NCBI RefSeq assembly: GCF_008369935.1 | Contig: NZ_VTUZ01000004.1 | Span: 248,001 to 312,000, forward strand | DNA from: Paraburkholderia panacisoli | GTDB lineage: Bacteria; Pseudomonadota; Gammaproteobacteria; Burkholderiales; Burkholderiaceae | Direction of reading: 5' to 3' | Length of the DNA: 64,000 nucleotides | Shown: positions 26,289-34,368 of the stretch, in pieces | How positions within the stretch are numbered: the stretch's first letter is position 1 | Layout: every line of letters starts with the position of its first letter | The notes under the pieces: model-generated | Told to the model about the DNA's origin: nothing | Seen by the model: only the letters and a program-made list of their open reading frames with translations | Databases searched by the model: none | Program-made: the position numbers and the translations under genes

Positions 26289-26438
26289 ATGACTCCATCC
26301 GTCTCCCACGCAATAAGCTTCCGACCGGCAGCACCGGCCGCTCGAATCATCGGTTTGTTAACCGGTACCTCAGCGGGCCATTCACCATCCACGCATGGGG
26401 AATGCGCGTCCCACGAGCCGCAACTGGCGGCCGTATGA
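26289..26438 (+). CDS. Possible 49-codon leader ORF coupled to the RIO-type kinase
   Basis: ATG at 26289 opens a 49-codon frame (MTPSVSHAISFRPAAPAARI at the N-terminus) whose stop TGA overlaps the kinase start as ATGA (26435-26438). Its ATG lies six bases after a TATAAT box, so the message could be leaderless. The kinase start itself has no good Shine-Dalgarno, which would fit translational coupling. The peptide has no recognised family and may be functionless as protein. It could also be a chance frame; the overlap is the main argument. Confidence 0.35.
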   Translation: MTPSVSHAISFRPAAPAARIIGLLTGTSAGHSPSTHGECASHEPQLAAV

Positions 26439-27292
26439 AAATACCCAAACGGCTTGCACCGCTTCTCGAAGAAGGACTCATCGACGAAGTCATCGGCCAG
26501 TTGATGAGCGGCAAGGAGGCAACCGTCTACGTCGTGCGCAGCGGCGAATCGACGCGTTGCGCCAAGGTCTACAAGGACGCGAAGCAGCGCAGTTTTCGGC
26601 AAGCCGCGTCGTATCGGGACGGCCGCAAAGTCAAGAACAGCCGGCAGGCGCGTGCCATGGAAAAAGGTACGCGCTACGGCCGCCAGATGCAGGAAGCGTC
26701 ATGGCAGAACGCCGAAGTCGACGCGCTGTTCCGGCTCGCCAACGCGGGTGTGCGCGTGCCGCAACCCTATATTTGTACCGATGGCGTGTTGCTGATGGAA
26801 CTGGTGGTCGATGGACTGGGTGACGTCGCGCCACGGCTGAACGACGTCGATCTGACTGAAGCCCGCGCCCTCGAACTGCACGCGTTGCTGCTCAACCAGG
26901 TGGTCCGCATGCTCTGCGCGGGCGTGATTCACGGCGACCTGTCGGAATACAACATCCTGCTCGCAGCGGATGGGCCGGTGATCATTGATCTGCCTCAGGC
27001 CGTCGACGCAGCCGGCAACAACGAAGCCGCCTCGATGCTCAAGCGTGACGTCGACAACCTGGCCGCGTACTTCGGACGGTTCGCACCGCAAATACTCACC
27101 GCAAGTTATGGCACGGAGATCTGGACGCTCTTCGAAGCAGGCCGGCTGCATGTCGATGCCGAATTGACCGGCCGCATCGAGGTCGACACGCGGCCTGTGG
27201 ACCTCGATAGCGTGCTGCAGGAACTCGAAGAGACACGTTTTGAGGAAGACGCGCGAGTGCGGCGACTGCAGGAACTGAGCGCAGGCCGTTAA
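26435..27292 (+). CDS. RIO-type atypical serine protein kinase
   Basis: A 285-residue RIO1-like kinase. Elements seen are the ATP-binding strand KEATVYVVRSG, lysine in RCAKVYKD, the catalytic loop HGDLSEYNILL with its Asp, and the metal-binding IIDLPQAVD replacing DFG. Bacterial RIO-type proteins exist, but their substrates are little known; the eukaryotic and archaeal relatives act in ribosome maturation. The start MKIPKRLAPLLEEGLIDEV is preferred to an ATG 33 bases upstream (26402) because it begins at the conserved domain and overlaps the leader ORF stop. Neither has a strong ribosome site. Confidence in the family is high and in the role low. Confidence 0.88.
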   Translation: MKIPKRLAPLLEEGLIDEVIGQLMSGKEATVYVVRSGESTRCAKVYKDAKQRSFRQAASYRDGRKVKNSRQARAMEKGTRYGRQMQEASWQNAEVDALFRLANAGVRVPQPYICTDGVLLMELVVDGLGDVAPRLNDVDLTEARALELHALLLNQVVRMLCAGVIHGDLSEYNILLAADGPVIIDLPQAVDAAGNNEAASMLKRDVDNLAAYFGRFAPQILTASYGTEIWTLFEAGRLHVDAELTGRIEVDTRPVDLDSVLQELEETRFEEDARVRRLQELSAGR

Positions 27293-27650
27293 CCGTGCTC
27301 GAAGTTCGACGAAGATAGCCCTGATGTGAAGCTCTTCGAGGAGCGTCGCCGCTCGGCCCAGTTGGGGGCGTTCGATATTGCCGTCTATATCGTCGGCAAT
27401 CGGGGCGACAAATTTTGAGTCACGCCCGCGATAACCAGCCGAACCCCGGCAAGCCGCTTAGCAGGGCGAAATATATGGGTGCAGACCCCACCTGAAACAA
27501 GCTGAAAGTCTTGTGCTCTATCTTTGAGCAGACATTGGGTCCCCGGCGGGCAGGCTTCGCTTACCGCATCCGCAATGCCCGTTAGTGCAGCACCAGCAGG
27601 ACTGGAAAACCCGCGTCCTTCTCAACGTGTGCGAAGTGGGGGCCATTGCG
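27293..27650. other. Intergenic region after the RIO-type kinase
   Basis: No gene supported. A 30-codon GTG frame at 27326-27418 has some protein character (RRRSAQLGAFDIAVYIVGN) but matches nothing I know. It could be a remnant. Confidence 0.35.
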
Positions 27651-28526
27651 ATGGAGGTCGAACCGCAGATTGAACCGGAGAGCGCCACTGGATCGGCGCT
27701 TTCGCCGAGCACCACACTCAACTGGCGTGCCTGGCGCAGCAAGGTTCATTGGTCGATACTCCTCGTTGCCACCGCATTATGCCTCGGCTTTTCCGGTCAG
27801 GGCGGACTCAAGCCACTTGTCATCGGCGCCGTTTTTCTTGCGTCCGCCGTTTCCAGCATCGCGGGATTCGCCTTCTCCGCCGTCTGCGGCGCCATGCTGT
27901 TCCATCTGGCCGGCGACCCCGTGCAGATCGTCCAGATCATGATCGTCTGCAGTATCGCCAACCAGACAGCGATGGTCTGCTCACTAAGACGGACGATCCG
28001 CTGGCGAGAACTTGCTCCTTTCCTGATTGGCGGCGCATTCGGCCTGCCGGTTGGCATAACCGTCTTGTTGAAGCTGGATCGTCATATATACACCCATGTG
28101 CTTGGCGTGTTTCTGGTCGTTTACGGCTGTTACATGCTTGTCCGTAAGCCTCTGGTAATCCGCCGTCAGAAGATGGCCTTCGATGTCCTCGCCGGAGTTT
28201 TCGGAGGAATCACCGGTGGGGCCGCCGGGTTTCCCGGTGCATTCGTCACCATCTGGTGCGGCTTCAAGGGATGGAGCAAGGAGCGCCAGCGCGCCATGTT
28301 CCAGCCGTTCATTCTGATCATGCAGGTAGCCGCCCTCGCAACGATCAGTCTGTTGCGGCATTCCGCCGGCAAGGTCGGGTTCGAGCCGGCGGACCTGTTC
28401 TGCAACCCCGCCGCGCTGCTCGGAACCGCTGTTGGCATGACGCTTTACAAGCGGCTGTCAGACAATCATTTCGCTCGCGCGGTGAACCTGTTAATGATCG
28501 CCTCGGGGATCAGCTACTTCGCATAG
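27651..28526 (+). CDS. TauE/SafE-family sulfite/anion exporter-like membrane protein
   Basis: A 291-residue inner-membrane protein with about eight helices and two internally similar halves, as in the TauE/SafE family (export of sulfite, sulfoacetate or other small organic anions). The first half has IAGFAFSAVCGAMLFHLAG; the second has AGVFGGITGGAAGFPGAFVTIW, the repeated GG..G motif. The start at 27651 (MEVEPQIEPESATG) gives normal length, though the frame opens at 27585. A cytosolic N-terminal tail of about 30 residues precedes the first helix. It is monocistronic, so the transported anion cannot be inferred. Confidence 0.85.
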   Translation: MEVEPQIEPESATGSALSPSTTLNWRAWRSKVHWSILLVATALCLGFSGQGGLKPLVIGAVFLASAVSSIAGFAFSAVCGAMLFHLAGDPVQIVQIMIVCSIANQTAMVCSLRRTIRWRELAPFLIGGAFGLPVGITVLLKLDRHIYTHVLGVFLVVYGCYMLVRKPLVIRRQKMAFDVLAGVFGGITGGAAGFPGAFVTIWCGFKGWSKERQRAMFQPFILIMQVAALATISLLRHSAGKVGFEPADLFCNPAALLGTAVGMTLYKRLSDNHFARAVNLLMIASGISYFA

Positions 28527-28776
28527 TCGAGCCGAAAGCGGGTTCTTCGCTTCGGCAACGGCCGCTCAACGGACCCCGCCAGCAATGCCTGGTGTCGGTC
28601 ACTTGCTCGTCGCATTGCGCTGCAATAAACCCGCAACCGCTAGCCAGTCCGTCACTCAAAACCAACCCCACTCCCGGGAATAAAACCCGCACACCTGCAG
28701 TCATGCCTCATGAACCGAGTCGCAAACGCCGCCGGACGATCCCTGTGTGCGTGCGAATCCTTATCGTGAGGTCACC

Positions 28777-29721
28777 ATGTCGTCACATCATTCATTCGAT
28801 CCGGCGCGTCGCGGCGCGCTGAAATGCCTTGCGTTCGGCGGTCTGGGGACCGTGTTCGTGCTGTCGGGCGGCGTGCTCACGCCGGTGGAACTGGCGCTTG
28901 CCGCCGACTCGAACAAATCCGCGGCAACGACGGGCGTGCCGCTCTTCCTGCAGATCAGCGACACCCACATCGGCTTCAACAAGGAAGCCAACCCGGACGT
29001 GGCGGGCACGCTCAAACAGACGATCGACTTCGTCAACGCGATGCCGGTCAAGCCCGCGCTGACCATCCATACCGGCGATATCACGCATCTGTCGAAGCCC
29101 GCCGAGTTCGATCTCGCGGCGCAGCTGATGTCGGGTCTGAAGATCACCGAGCTGCATACCGTGCCCGGCGAGCATGACGTGACGGATGGCCCCGGCGCCG
29201 AGTACTTCAGCCGCTTCGGCCAGGCGTCGGACAACAAGGGCTATTACAGCTTCGACCATCAGGGCGTGCACTTCGTCGGCCTCGTCAACGTGATGCATTT
29301 CAAGCCGAATGGCCTGGGCGGCCTCGGCGACGATCAGCTCGAATGGCTCGAAAACGATCTCAAGGGACGCTCGTCGAGCACGCCGATCGTCGTCTTCGCG
29401 CACATGCCGATGTGGACGATCTACGAGCCCTGGGGCTGGGGCACCGGCGATGCCGGCCAGGCCATGAGTTACCTGAAGCGTTTCGGCTCGGTGACGGTGC
29501 TCAACGGGCACATTCACCAGATCGTGACGAAAGTGGAGGGCAACATCACCTTCCACACCGCACGGTCGACGGCCTATCCGCAGCCGACAGCCGGCCAGGG
29601 CGATGGCCCCGGCCCGCTGAAAGTGGCAAGCGATCAGCTACCCAGAATGCTCGGCGTCACCAGTGTCAGCATCGCGCGTCATCCGGTGAAGGCCACGCTG
29701 GCCGACAAGACGCTGGTCTGA
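28777..29721 (+). CDS. Tat-exported calcineurin-like metallophosphoesterase
   Basis: A 314-residue periplasmic phosphoesterase. The start at 28777 follows GAGGTCACC and yields a twin-arginine-type signal (ARRGALKCLAFGGLGTVFVL). All metal-binding motifs of the calcineurin superfamily are present: QISDTHIGF, HTGDITHL, PGEHDV (GEHD in place of the common GNHD), VVFAHMPMW and LNGHIHQ. It should hydrolyse phosphate esters or anhydrides with two metal ions. It is followed 42 bp later by a cupredoxin gene, so the pair is probably co-transcribed and works in the periplasm. The substrate is unknown. Confidence 0.88.
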   Translation: MSSHHSFDPARRGALKCLAFGGLGTVFVLSGGVLTPVELALAADSNKSAATTGVPLFLQISDTHIGFNKEANPDVAGTLKQTIDFVNAMPVKPALTIHTGDITHLSKPAEFDLAAQLMSGLKITELHTVPGEHDVTDGPGAEYFSRFGQASDNKGYYSFDHQGVHFVGLVNVMHFKPNGLGGLGDDQLEWLENDLKGRSSSTPIVVFAHMPMWTIYEPWGWGTGDAGQAMSYLKRFGSVTVLNGHIHQIVTKVEGNITFHTARSTAYPQPTAGQGDGPGPLKVASDQLPRMLGVTSVSIARHPVKATLADKTLV

Positions 29722-29763
29722 TATCAGCCTCATTTCACGCATTTCAGGTTCAGGAGATCAGTC

Positions 29764-30108
29764 ATGCCAACTATCCGGATCGGCCGCGCGCTTTTGATGC
29801 TGCTCGGCGGCTTTGCGGTGATCGCCGCGTCGGCTGCGATGTGCGTGGCGCGCGCGGAAACGCCCAACGCGGTCACCATCAAGAACTTCATGTTTACGCC
29901 AATGGCGCTTACGATCAAGGCCGGGTCGACCGTGACCTGGAAGAATCTGGACGGCGAACCGCACACGGTCGTCAACGATGCCGGCATGTTCCGTTCCGCA
30001 GCGCTCGACCAGAACGATTCCTACCAGTACAAATTTGACAAGCCCGGCGTCTACCACGTGTTTTGCGGCATCCATCCGAACATGAAGGAGACGATCACCG
30101 TGCAGTGA
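29764..30108 (+). CDS. Exported cupredoxin (plastocyanin/amicyanin-like)
   Basis: A 114-residue blue-copper protein. The signal peptide covers about residues 1-31 (RALLMLLGGFAVIAAS, cleavage near ARAET). The type 1 copper ligands are His67 (EPHTVV), Cys101 and His104 (FCGIHPNM) and Met107, with the short spacing typical of amicyanin-like proteins. AGGAGA before the ATG supports the start. It is the second gene after the metallophosphoesterase, so it may carry electrons or copper in a shared periplasmic process. No obvious redox enzyme partner is adjacent. Confidence 0.9.
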   Translation: MPTIRIGRALLMLLGGFAVIAASAAMCVARAETPNAVTIKNFMFTPMALTIKAGSTVTWKNLDGEPHTVVNDAGMFRSAALDQNDSYQYKFDKPGVYHVFCGIHPNMKETITVQ

Positions 30109-30147
30109 CCGGCGCGCGGCGTCATGCACACGGACTTGGGCCGGCGC

Positions 30148-31215
30148 TCACGCGGTATGCAGTTCGCTGAGGCGGCAAAGGAGAATCCCGTAGCCGGTCA
30201 GGTGGCCGAGGTACACGCTCGTGAATACGTTGGACGCGGGCAGATCTTCGATCAGATGGCGCAACTCTTCCATGTGCAGCGGCGGCGCGGGCAACGGCGG
30301 CCGTTCGACCCGCAGGTCGGCCGCCTCGGCCAGTCGACGGTGCGCCGCCACCAGCGTGCCGAGCCGCGCGAAGAAGGCTTCGCGCCATGATGCGTCGAGC
30401 GCGGTGAACTGATCGTGGAATGTATCCAGCGTCTCCAGAAAGTTGACGAGCGAGTCGAAAGTTTCCTGATAGCACGCGAAGAGCGGCGCGCGGGCCCGGT
30501 TGCGCTTCAGGTGAGGCGAGACCCACGCCTGCTCGCTATCCGTCTTCAACAGCAGGTGCGCCTGTTTGAGATTGGTGCTCAGCGCGCGCAGTTTTGCAGT
30601 GGCCGGTTTGATCTGCGCACGGTCGAGCTTGCCGGCGGCCAGTTGCGCGAGCGTGCCGGTCGACTGCTCGTTGCCGTCGTTGACGAGCGTGTTCGCCCAG
30701 TAGCCGTGATCGGGCGGAAACGCCACCTGCTGGATGATGAAGCCGAGCAGCATGCCGAGCACCACGCCGATCAGCCGCTGTTCGAGCAATGGGAGGTGTT
30801 CGCCGGTGTAGAGGACGAGTGTCATCGGCACCGTGACGCTGGTCATCTGGAACAGCGACGGCCTGAGACCGACGATGCCGAAGATCACCACCGGCAGCAG
30901 CAACGCGCCGAGCCACAGATTCGGCGCGGTCAGCCAGATGAGCAGCGTGCCCAGCGGCATCGCGACGACGTTGGACAGCACGCGCTTGTAGAAATAGCTT
31001 CTGGCCGCCGAAATCGAGCTTCCAAGCGCCAGCGTCAGCATGGCCGAACCGGCGAGGGACACGGCGGCGTCGGGATAGCCGAGCAGCGAAGGGATCGCGA
31101 AACCGATCCACAGGCCCAATGTGAGCTTGGTGTATTTCGCCGTTTCGGATAGCGAAAAGCGCGCGAGGGCGCGGCGAAATGGCGTAAGCGGCTTATGGGT
31201 GTAGGCGTTGGACAT
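30148..31215 (-). CDS. FUSC-type (aromatic acid exporter-like) membrane protein
   Basis: A 355-residue inner-membrane protein. The N-terminal half has about six hydrophobic helices in the FUSC/ArAE arrangement (LTLGLWIGFAIPSLLG, VSLAGSAMLTLALGSSISAA, RLIGVVLGMLLGFIIQQVAF). The C-terminal half is a soluble helical domain (residues about 180-330). Relatives such as AaeB and YccS take part in efflux of aromatic acids or envelope functions. The start at 31215 (MSNAYTHKPLTPFRRALARF) is chosen because conserved sequence begins there; no strong ribosome site is seen. It is convergent with the cupredoxin gene, separated by about 40 bp. Confidence 0.78.
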   Translation of the reverse strand: MSNAYTHKPLTPFRRALARFSLSETAKYTKLTLGLWIGFAIPSLLGYPDAAVSLAGSAMLTLALGSSISAARSYFYKRVLSNVVAMPLGTLLIWLTAPNLWLGALLLPVVIFGIVGLRPSLFQMTSVTVPMTLVLYTGEHLPLLEQRLIGVVLGMLLGFIIQQVAFPPDHGYWANTLVNDGNEQSTGTLAQLAAGKLDRAQIKPATAKLRALSTNLKQAHLLLKTDSEQAWVSPHLKRNRARAPLFACYQETFDSLVNFLETLDTFHDQFTALDASWREAFFARLGTLVAAHRRLAEAADLRVERPPLPAPPLHMEELRHLIEDLPASNVFTSVYLGHLTGYGILLCRLSELHTA

Positions 31216-31731
31216 GTTTTTTGGACTGACCGATGACGGTAAGCCAGGCGGGTTGGCAGGCGGACGAGACACTACCAGTGCGCGGGCGTTTTTTCGGGAA
31301 TCTGAACAGTAGCAGGTGTCGCGAACTACGCGTCGCGCGGACCGCGTTTTAAGCGCGGGCCGCAAAGGGGCACGTGAGGAGCGCGTGAGGCCAATAGGCG
31401 AGCGGCTGGGCGCGGTTGTTGCGTGTCGCAGAGCGAGAGCGGCTGCCTGGGCATCAGACCGCGTGGCGGCGCCAGTCGAAGCGGTGGCACGGCTCGCGGC
31501 GCGAGGCCGCAGTTGAACCTTTTACCGGGTCCCTGCGGAAAGGGCTGTGTCGCGTGGCGGCGTTTAAAGCGAGGCGCTCGTGTTGTCGTCGGCTGAGGAG
31601 CGAGTTACATTCGTTCAGCGGCGCTTGCATCGACCTTGCGATGTCGTCTGATCGAAGTCTGATGTGGGTCTGCGGTTGGCCTTGTGGTTGGCCAGGAAGA
31701 CAGACGTGGGACGTACTTCGGAGCTAGTGCG
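31216..31731. other. Divergent intergenic region, 516 bp
   Basis: No gene recognised on either strand. It should hold promoters for the FUSC gene (leftward) and for the membrane protein/GGDEF pair (rightward). Confidence 0.4.
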
Positions 31732-32628
31732 ATGGCTAACGATAGCGACTTGCCTTACTCAGATCCAGACGGCCGGGATGCGGATTTCGAAGACCGCGAG
31801 CCGTATGGAGCGAATGCGGCGCCGGCACGCTTTGGCCGTCTCGCGCTTTGCACGGCCGCTGCCGGTGCGCTGGCGTTCGGTGTGCTGGGGACGGTGACTT
31901 ACAGCGTCTGGTTCAATCGTGATCAGCAGGCGTATGCCGAGGCCATCGCGACGGCGCGGCAGGCGCTCGGCATTCGAGGGCCGGCGGCGGCCAGCGCGTC
32001 CGGGCGGCAGCCCGCGCCGCAAGCCGTGATGGCGGCGACGACGCAAGCGGCAGCAGTCGCCGCCACGGATGCATCCGCGAGATCCACAGCGGCAATGCCA
32101 GGCGCGCCCGAAACGATGACGTCGCACGGCACAGCCCCTGCGAACGCATTGACGAACACAGCGTCAACCGAAGAATTAGCGGCGGACCAGGCTGACGAAG
32201 AGGACGGCGAGCGGGCGGTCTGGGAGGGTCGGGTGACGCAAGCGCCGGCGCCGTTGGCAACGATGCTCGCCGACGCCGCACTTACCGGCAACACAGCGAC
32301 CGGCAACGCACTTCCCGGCAACGCAATTCCGGACACCACGCTCGCCGACAACACCCGCCCGAGCCCAGCAACCCCGCTAACACCCGCACCTTCGCCTCGC
32401 CGCAACAACCGGCGCGCAACGAACGCCGATTCCGCCGCGCAGACGTCCACCGCAAGCCGAAGCGCCAAAGACGCACGGAACGCGCAACAGGACCGCAATG
32501 GCTCGGCGGCGAACGCCTCGCCGCACAAGAGCAGTCTGTTCGCACGGATGGGGCTGTTCTTTCGACGCGTGAGCTATCGGCAACATGACAGCGGACGCCA
32601 GCAACAAGACATCTACTCCCATCCATGA
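31732..32628 (+). CDS. Low-complexity single-pass membrane protein
   Basis: A 298-residue protein without a known family. The cytosolic N-terminus is acidic (residues 1-30), followed by one membrane helix at about 38-58 (ALCTAAAGALAFGVLGTVTY). A long Ala/Thr/Asn/Pro-rich, probably disordered periplasmic tail includes a short repeated pattern (TGNTATGNALPGNAIPDTTL). The C-terminus is basic and Ser/Arg-rich. GGAG eight bases before the ATG supports the start. It overlaps the GGDEF gene by 44 bases, implying linked expression. It could be a scaffold or sensor for that enzyme, or have a cell-envelope role; neither can be shown. Confidence 0.7.
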   Translation: MANDSDLPYSDPDGRDADFEDREPYGANAAPARFGRLALCTAAAGALAFGVLGTVTYSVWFNRDQQAYAEAIATARQALGIRGPAAASASGRQPAPQAVMAATTQAAAVAATDASARSTAAMPGAPETMTSHGTAPANALTNTASTEELAADQADEEDGERAVWEGRVTQAPAPLATMLADAALTGNTATGNALPGNAIPDTTLADNTRPSPATPLTPAPSPRRNNRRATNADSAAQTSTASRSAKDARNAQQDRNGSAANASPHKSSLFARMGLFFRRVSYRQHDSGRQQQDIYSHP

Positions 32629-33748
32629 GCCGCGGCGGCCCCGGTACGTGACGCGCGGACCCGTCCCGGCGATGCGCTTCAGGCCTGGTCCGGCGACTGT
32701 CGCCGTCGCGTCGATGCTGTGTCTGCTGCTCGGCCTGCTGTACCTGGCGATTCAGATCAGGACCGTCTTTTCGGATCAGTTGAAGCAGGAATACGCGAGC
32801 CTTGTTCTCGACGCGGCCGCGCGCGCCGAGAGCGCGCGTGAACAGCTCGGCGTCTGGCAACACATGCCCGAACGCAGTGCGACTCACGCGCAGGACTACC
32901 AGCGCGCTCACGCCGAGTTCACCCAGCGTCTCGCGTCGCTTGCCGCGCTGGTGAACGCGAGCCCGGCCCCGGCGCCGCACTTTGCGCCCGCCACGCTGAC
33001 TCCGGCCGCAAACCTCGCCGATACCGACGCGATGCTCGCCGACGTTTCCACGTACTGGCGCGCGCAACGCGACGCCGACAGCGCCGACGTGCGCGTGCGG
33101 ATCACGCATGTCGCGCGCACGCTGATCGCGTTGGCGGCGCTGCTGTTCTGCATGCTGCTCACCGCGCTGGGCATGTACGCCAAACGAAATCGACAGCTCG
33201 CGGGCCAGTCGCAGGAGTTCGAGCATGCGTCGCTGCACGATTCGCTGACGGGCTTGCCGAACCGGCGCAAACTGCTGGCCGCGCTCAGAGAGGCCGCGGC
33301 CAGCGCGCGCGCCGCTACGCCGGCTCGCAGCATAGCGGTGCTGTATGTCGATCTGGACGGCTTCAAGCAGGTCAACGATTCGCTCGGCCATCATGCGGGC
33401 GACGAATTCCTGATCGCGGTCTCCATCTGTTTTCGCGAATCGATGCGCGAGGCCGAACTCGTCGCGCGGATCGGCGGCGACGAGTTCGCGGTGCTGGTGA
33501 GCGCGTACGCAACCCACGCGCAGCTTGCCGACATCGCGCGGCGGCTGATTGCTTGCGTGGTGCACACCGACGAGCGGATGGGACTCGGCCTCGTGCGCGC
33601 CAGCATCGGCATTGCGTGCTTTCCCGAGCCCGTCGACGACTACCGCCGCCTCGTCGCCGCTGCCGACGACGCGATGTATCAGGTCAAACGCAGCGGTAAG
33701 AACGGCTACGCGTTCGTTACGCCGGCGACCCGGCCGGCGGGTTCATGA
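32585..33748 (+). CDS. Membrane-bound GGDEF-domain diguanylate cyclase
   Basis: A 387-residue protein making c-di-GMP. The first membrane helix is at about residues 37-58 and the second at about 178-197, enclosing a periplasmic helical sensor region of about 120 residues. The GGDEF domain starts near residue 215 (HDSLTGLPNRRKLLAAL). The active-site motif RIGGDEF is intact at 295-301. The inhibitory I-site, normally RxxD five residues before GGDEF, reads REAE (288-291), so product inhibition may be weakened. The start is uncertain: the first ATG overlaps the upstream gene by 44 bases, and an ATG at 32672 is an alternative. Confidence 0.9.
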   Translation: MTADASNKTSTPIHEPRRPRYVTRGPVPAMRFRPGPATVAVASMLCLLLGLLYLAIQIRTVFSDQLKQEYASLVLDAAARAESAREQLGVWQHMPERSATHAQDYQRAHAEFTQRLASLAALVNASPAPAPHFAPATLTPAANLADTDAMLADVSTYWRAQRDADSADVRVRITHVARTLIALAALLFCMLLTALGMYAKRNRQLAGQSQEFEHASLHDSLTGLPNRRKLLAALREAAASARAATPARSIAVLYVDLDGFKQVNDSLGHHAGDEFLIAVSICFRESMREAELVARIGGDEFAVLVSAYATHAQLADIARRLIACVVHTDERMGLGLVRASIGIACFPEPVDDYRRLVAAADDAMYQVKRSGKNGYAFVTPATRPAGS

Positions 33749-33751
33749 TGT

Positions 33752-33958
33752 TCAGGGTGCGGATGTTTGCGGCGCGGGCGTCGTGATGACTGGCAGTTTT
33801 GCCGCGCGGCGCGCGCGGTCGCTGATGATCTCGTGACGCCGGTGATCCGTCATGCCTTTCCATTCGCGGATTTCTTCGCGAGTACGCAGGCAGCCGACGC
33901 AGAAACCCGATTGGCCGTCGATTCGGCAAACGTCGACGCACGGTGATTGAATTGCCAT
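33752..33958 (-). CDS. DUF1289 family small cysteine protein
   Basis: A 68-residue protein of the DUF1289 family (YdhL type). The four cysteines sit in SPCVDVCRIDGQSGFCVGCL, a probable metal site, followed by the conserved TREEIREW. The start at 33958 (MAIQSPCVDVC) fits the family; the frame continues upstream only as noncoding sequence. It is convergent with the GGDEF gene, separated by three bases. The function is unknown; the C-terminus (about residues 50-68) is not conserved. Confidence 0.85.
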   Translation of the reverse strand: MAIQSPCVDVCRIDGQSGFCVGCLRTREEIREWKGMTDHRRHEIISDRARRAAKLPVITTPAPQTSAP

Positions 33959-34368
33959 ATCCGGATCATGAATTGCGGTGGAATGAATTTCGACGGCAGC
34001 GTGCGAAAAACCGGCGAATCGGCTCAGCGACGCGTGCTGAAACGATGCGTGCGTTGGACTCGCCGTAGCGGTCGAACTGCCGTCATGTTCGTCGCCGTTT
34101 TGCTCGCGACGACGAGGTGGTTCCTGCTGCGGCCCATGCCGTAGAACAGCGTTCGTTTCTCGCGACGCTGGCAGGCCACGACATAGCGGCCTGCGCAGGG
34201 CCGGCGAGTATATCCGATCCGCGAGCACGCGCCACGCATGCCGCCTACGCATCAACATCGTCGCGCACGCGCAGCACGGTTTCGTGTTAAAAATCCGGAG
34301 CCCGCCGGCGTGGCACAGCGTGCGTCGGCGGCCGTGGTGACTCCGATTCATCCGCAGCGGAAGGGGCA
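33959..34368. other. Intergenic region, nothing recognised
   Basis: About 410 bp between the divergent DUF1289 and phytochelatin-synthase-like genes. Open frames here have no protein character or ribosome sites. Confidence 0.4.

Noticed and set aside
27326..27418. A 30-codon GTG frame after the RIO-type kinase with some protein character
   Set aside because: No recognisable family and no ribosome site; kept only as a note in the intergenic entry.
28531..28556. Imperfect hairpin just after the TauE/SafE gene
   Set aside because: Stem has a bulge and there is no T-run; too weak to call a terminator.
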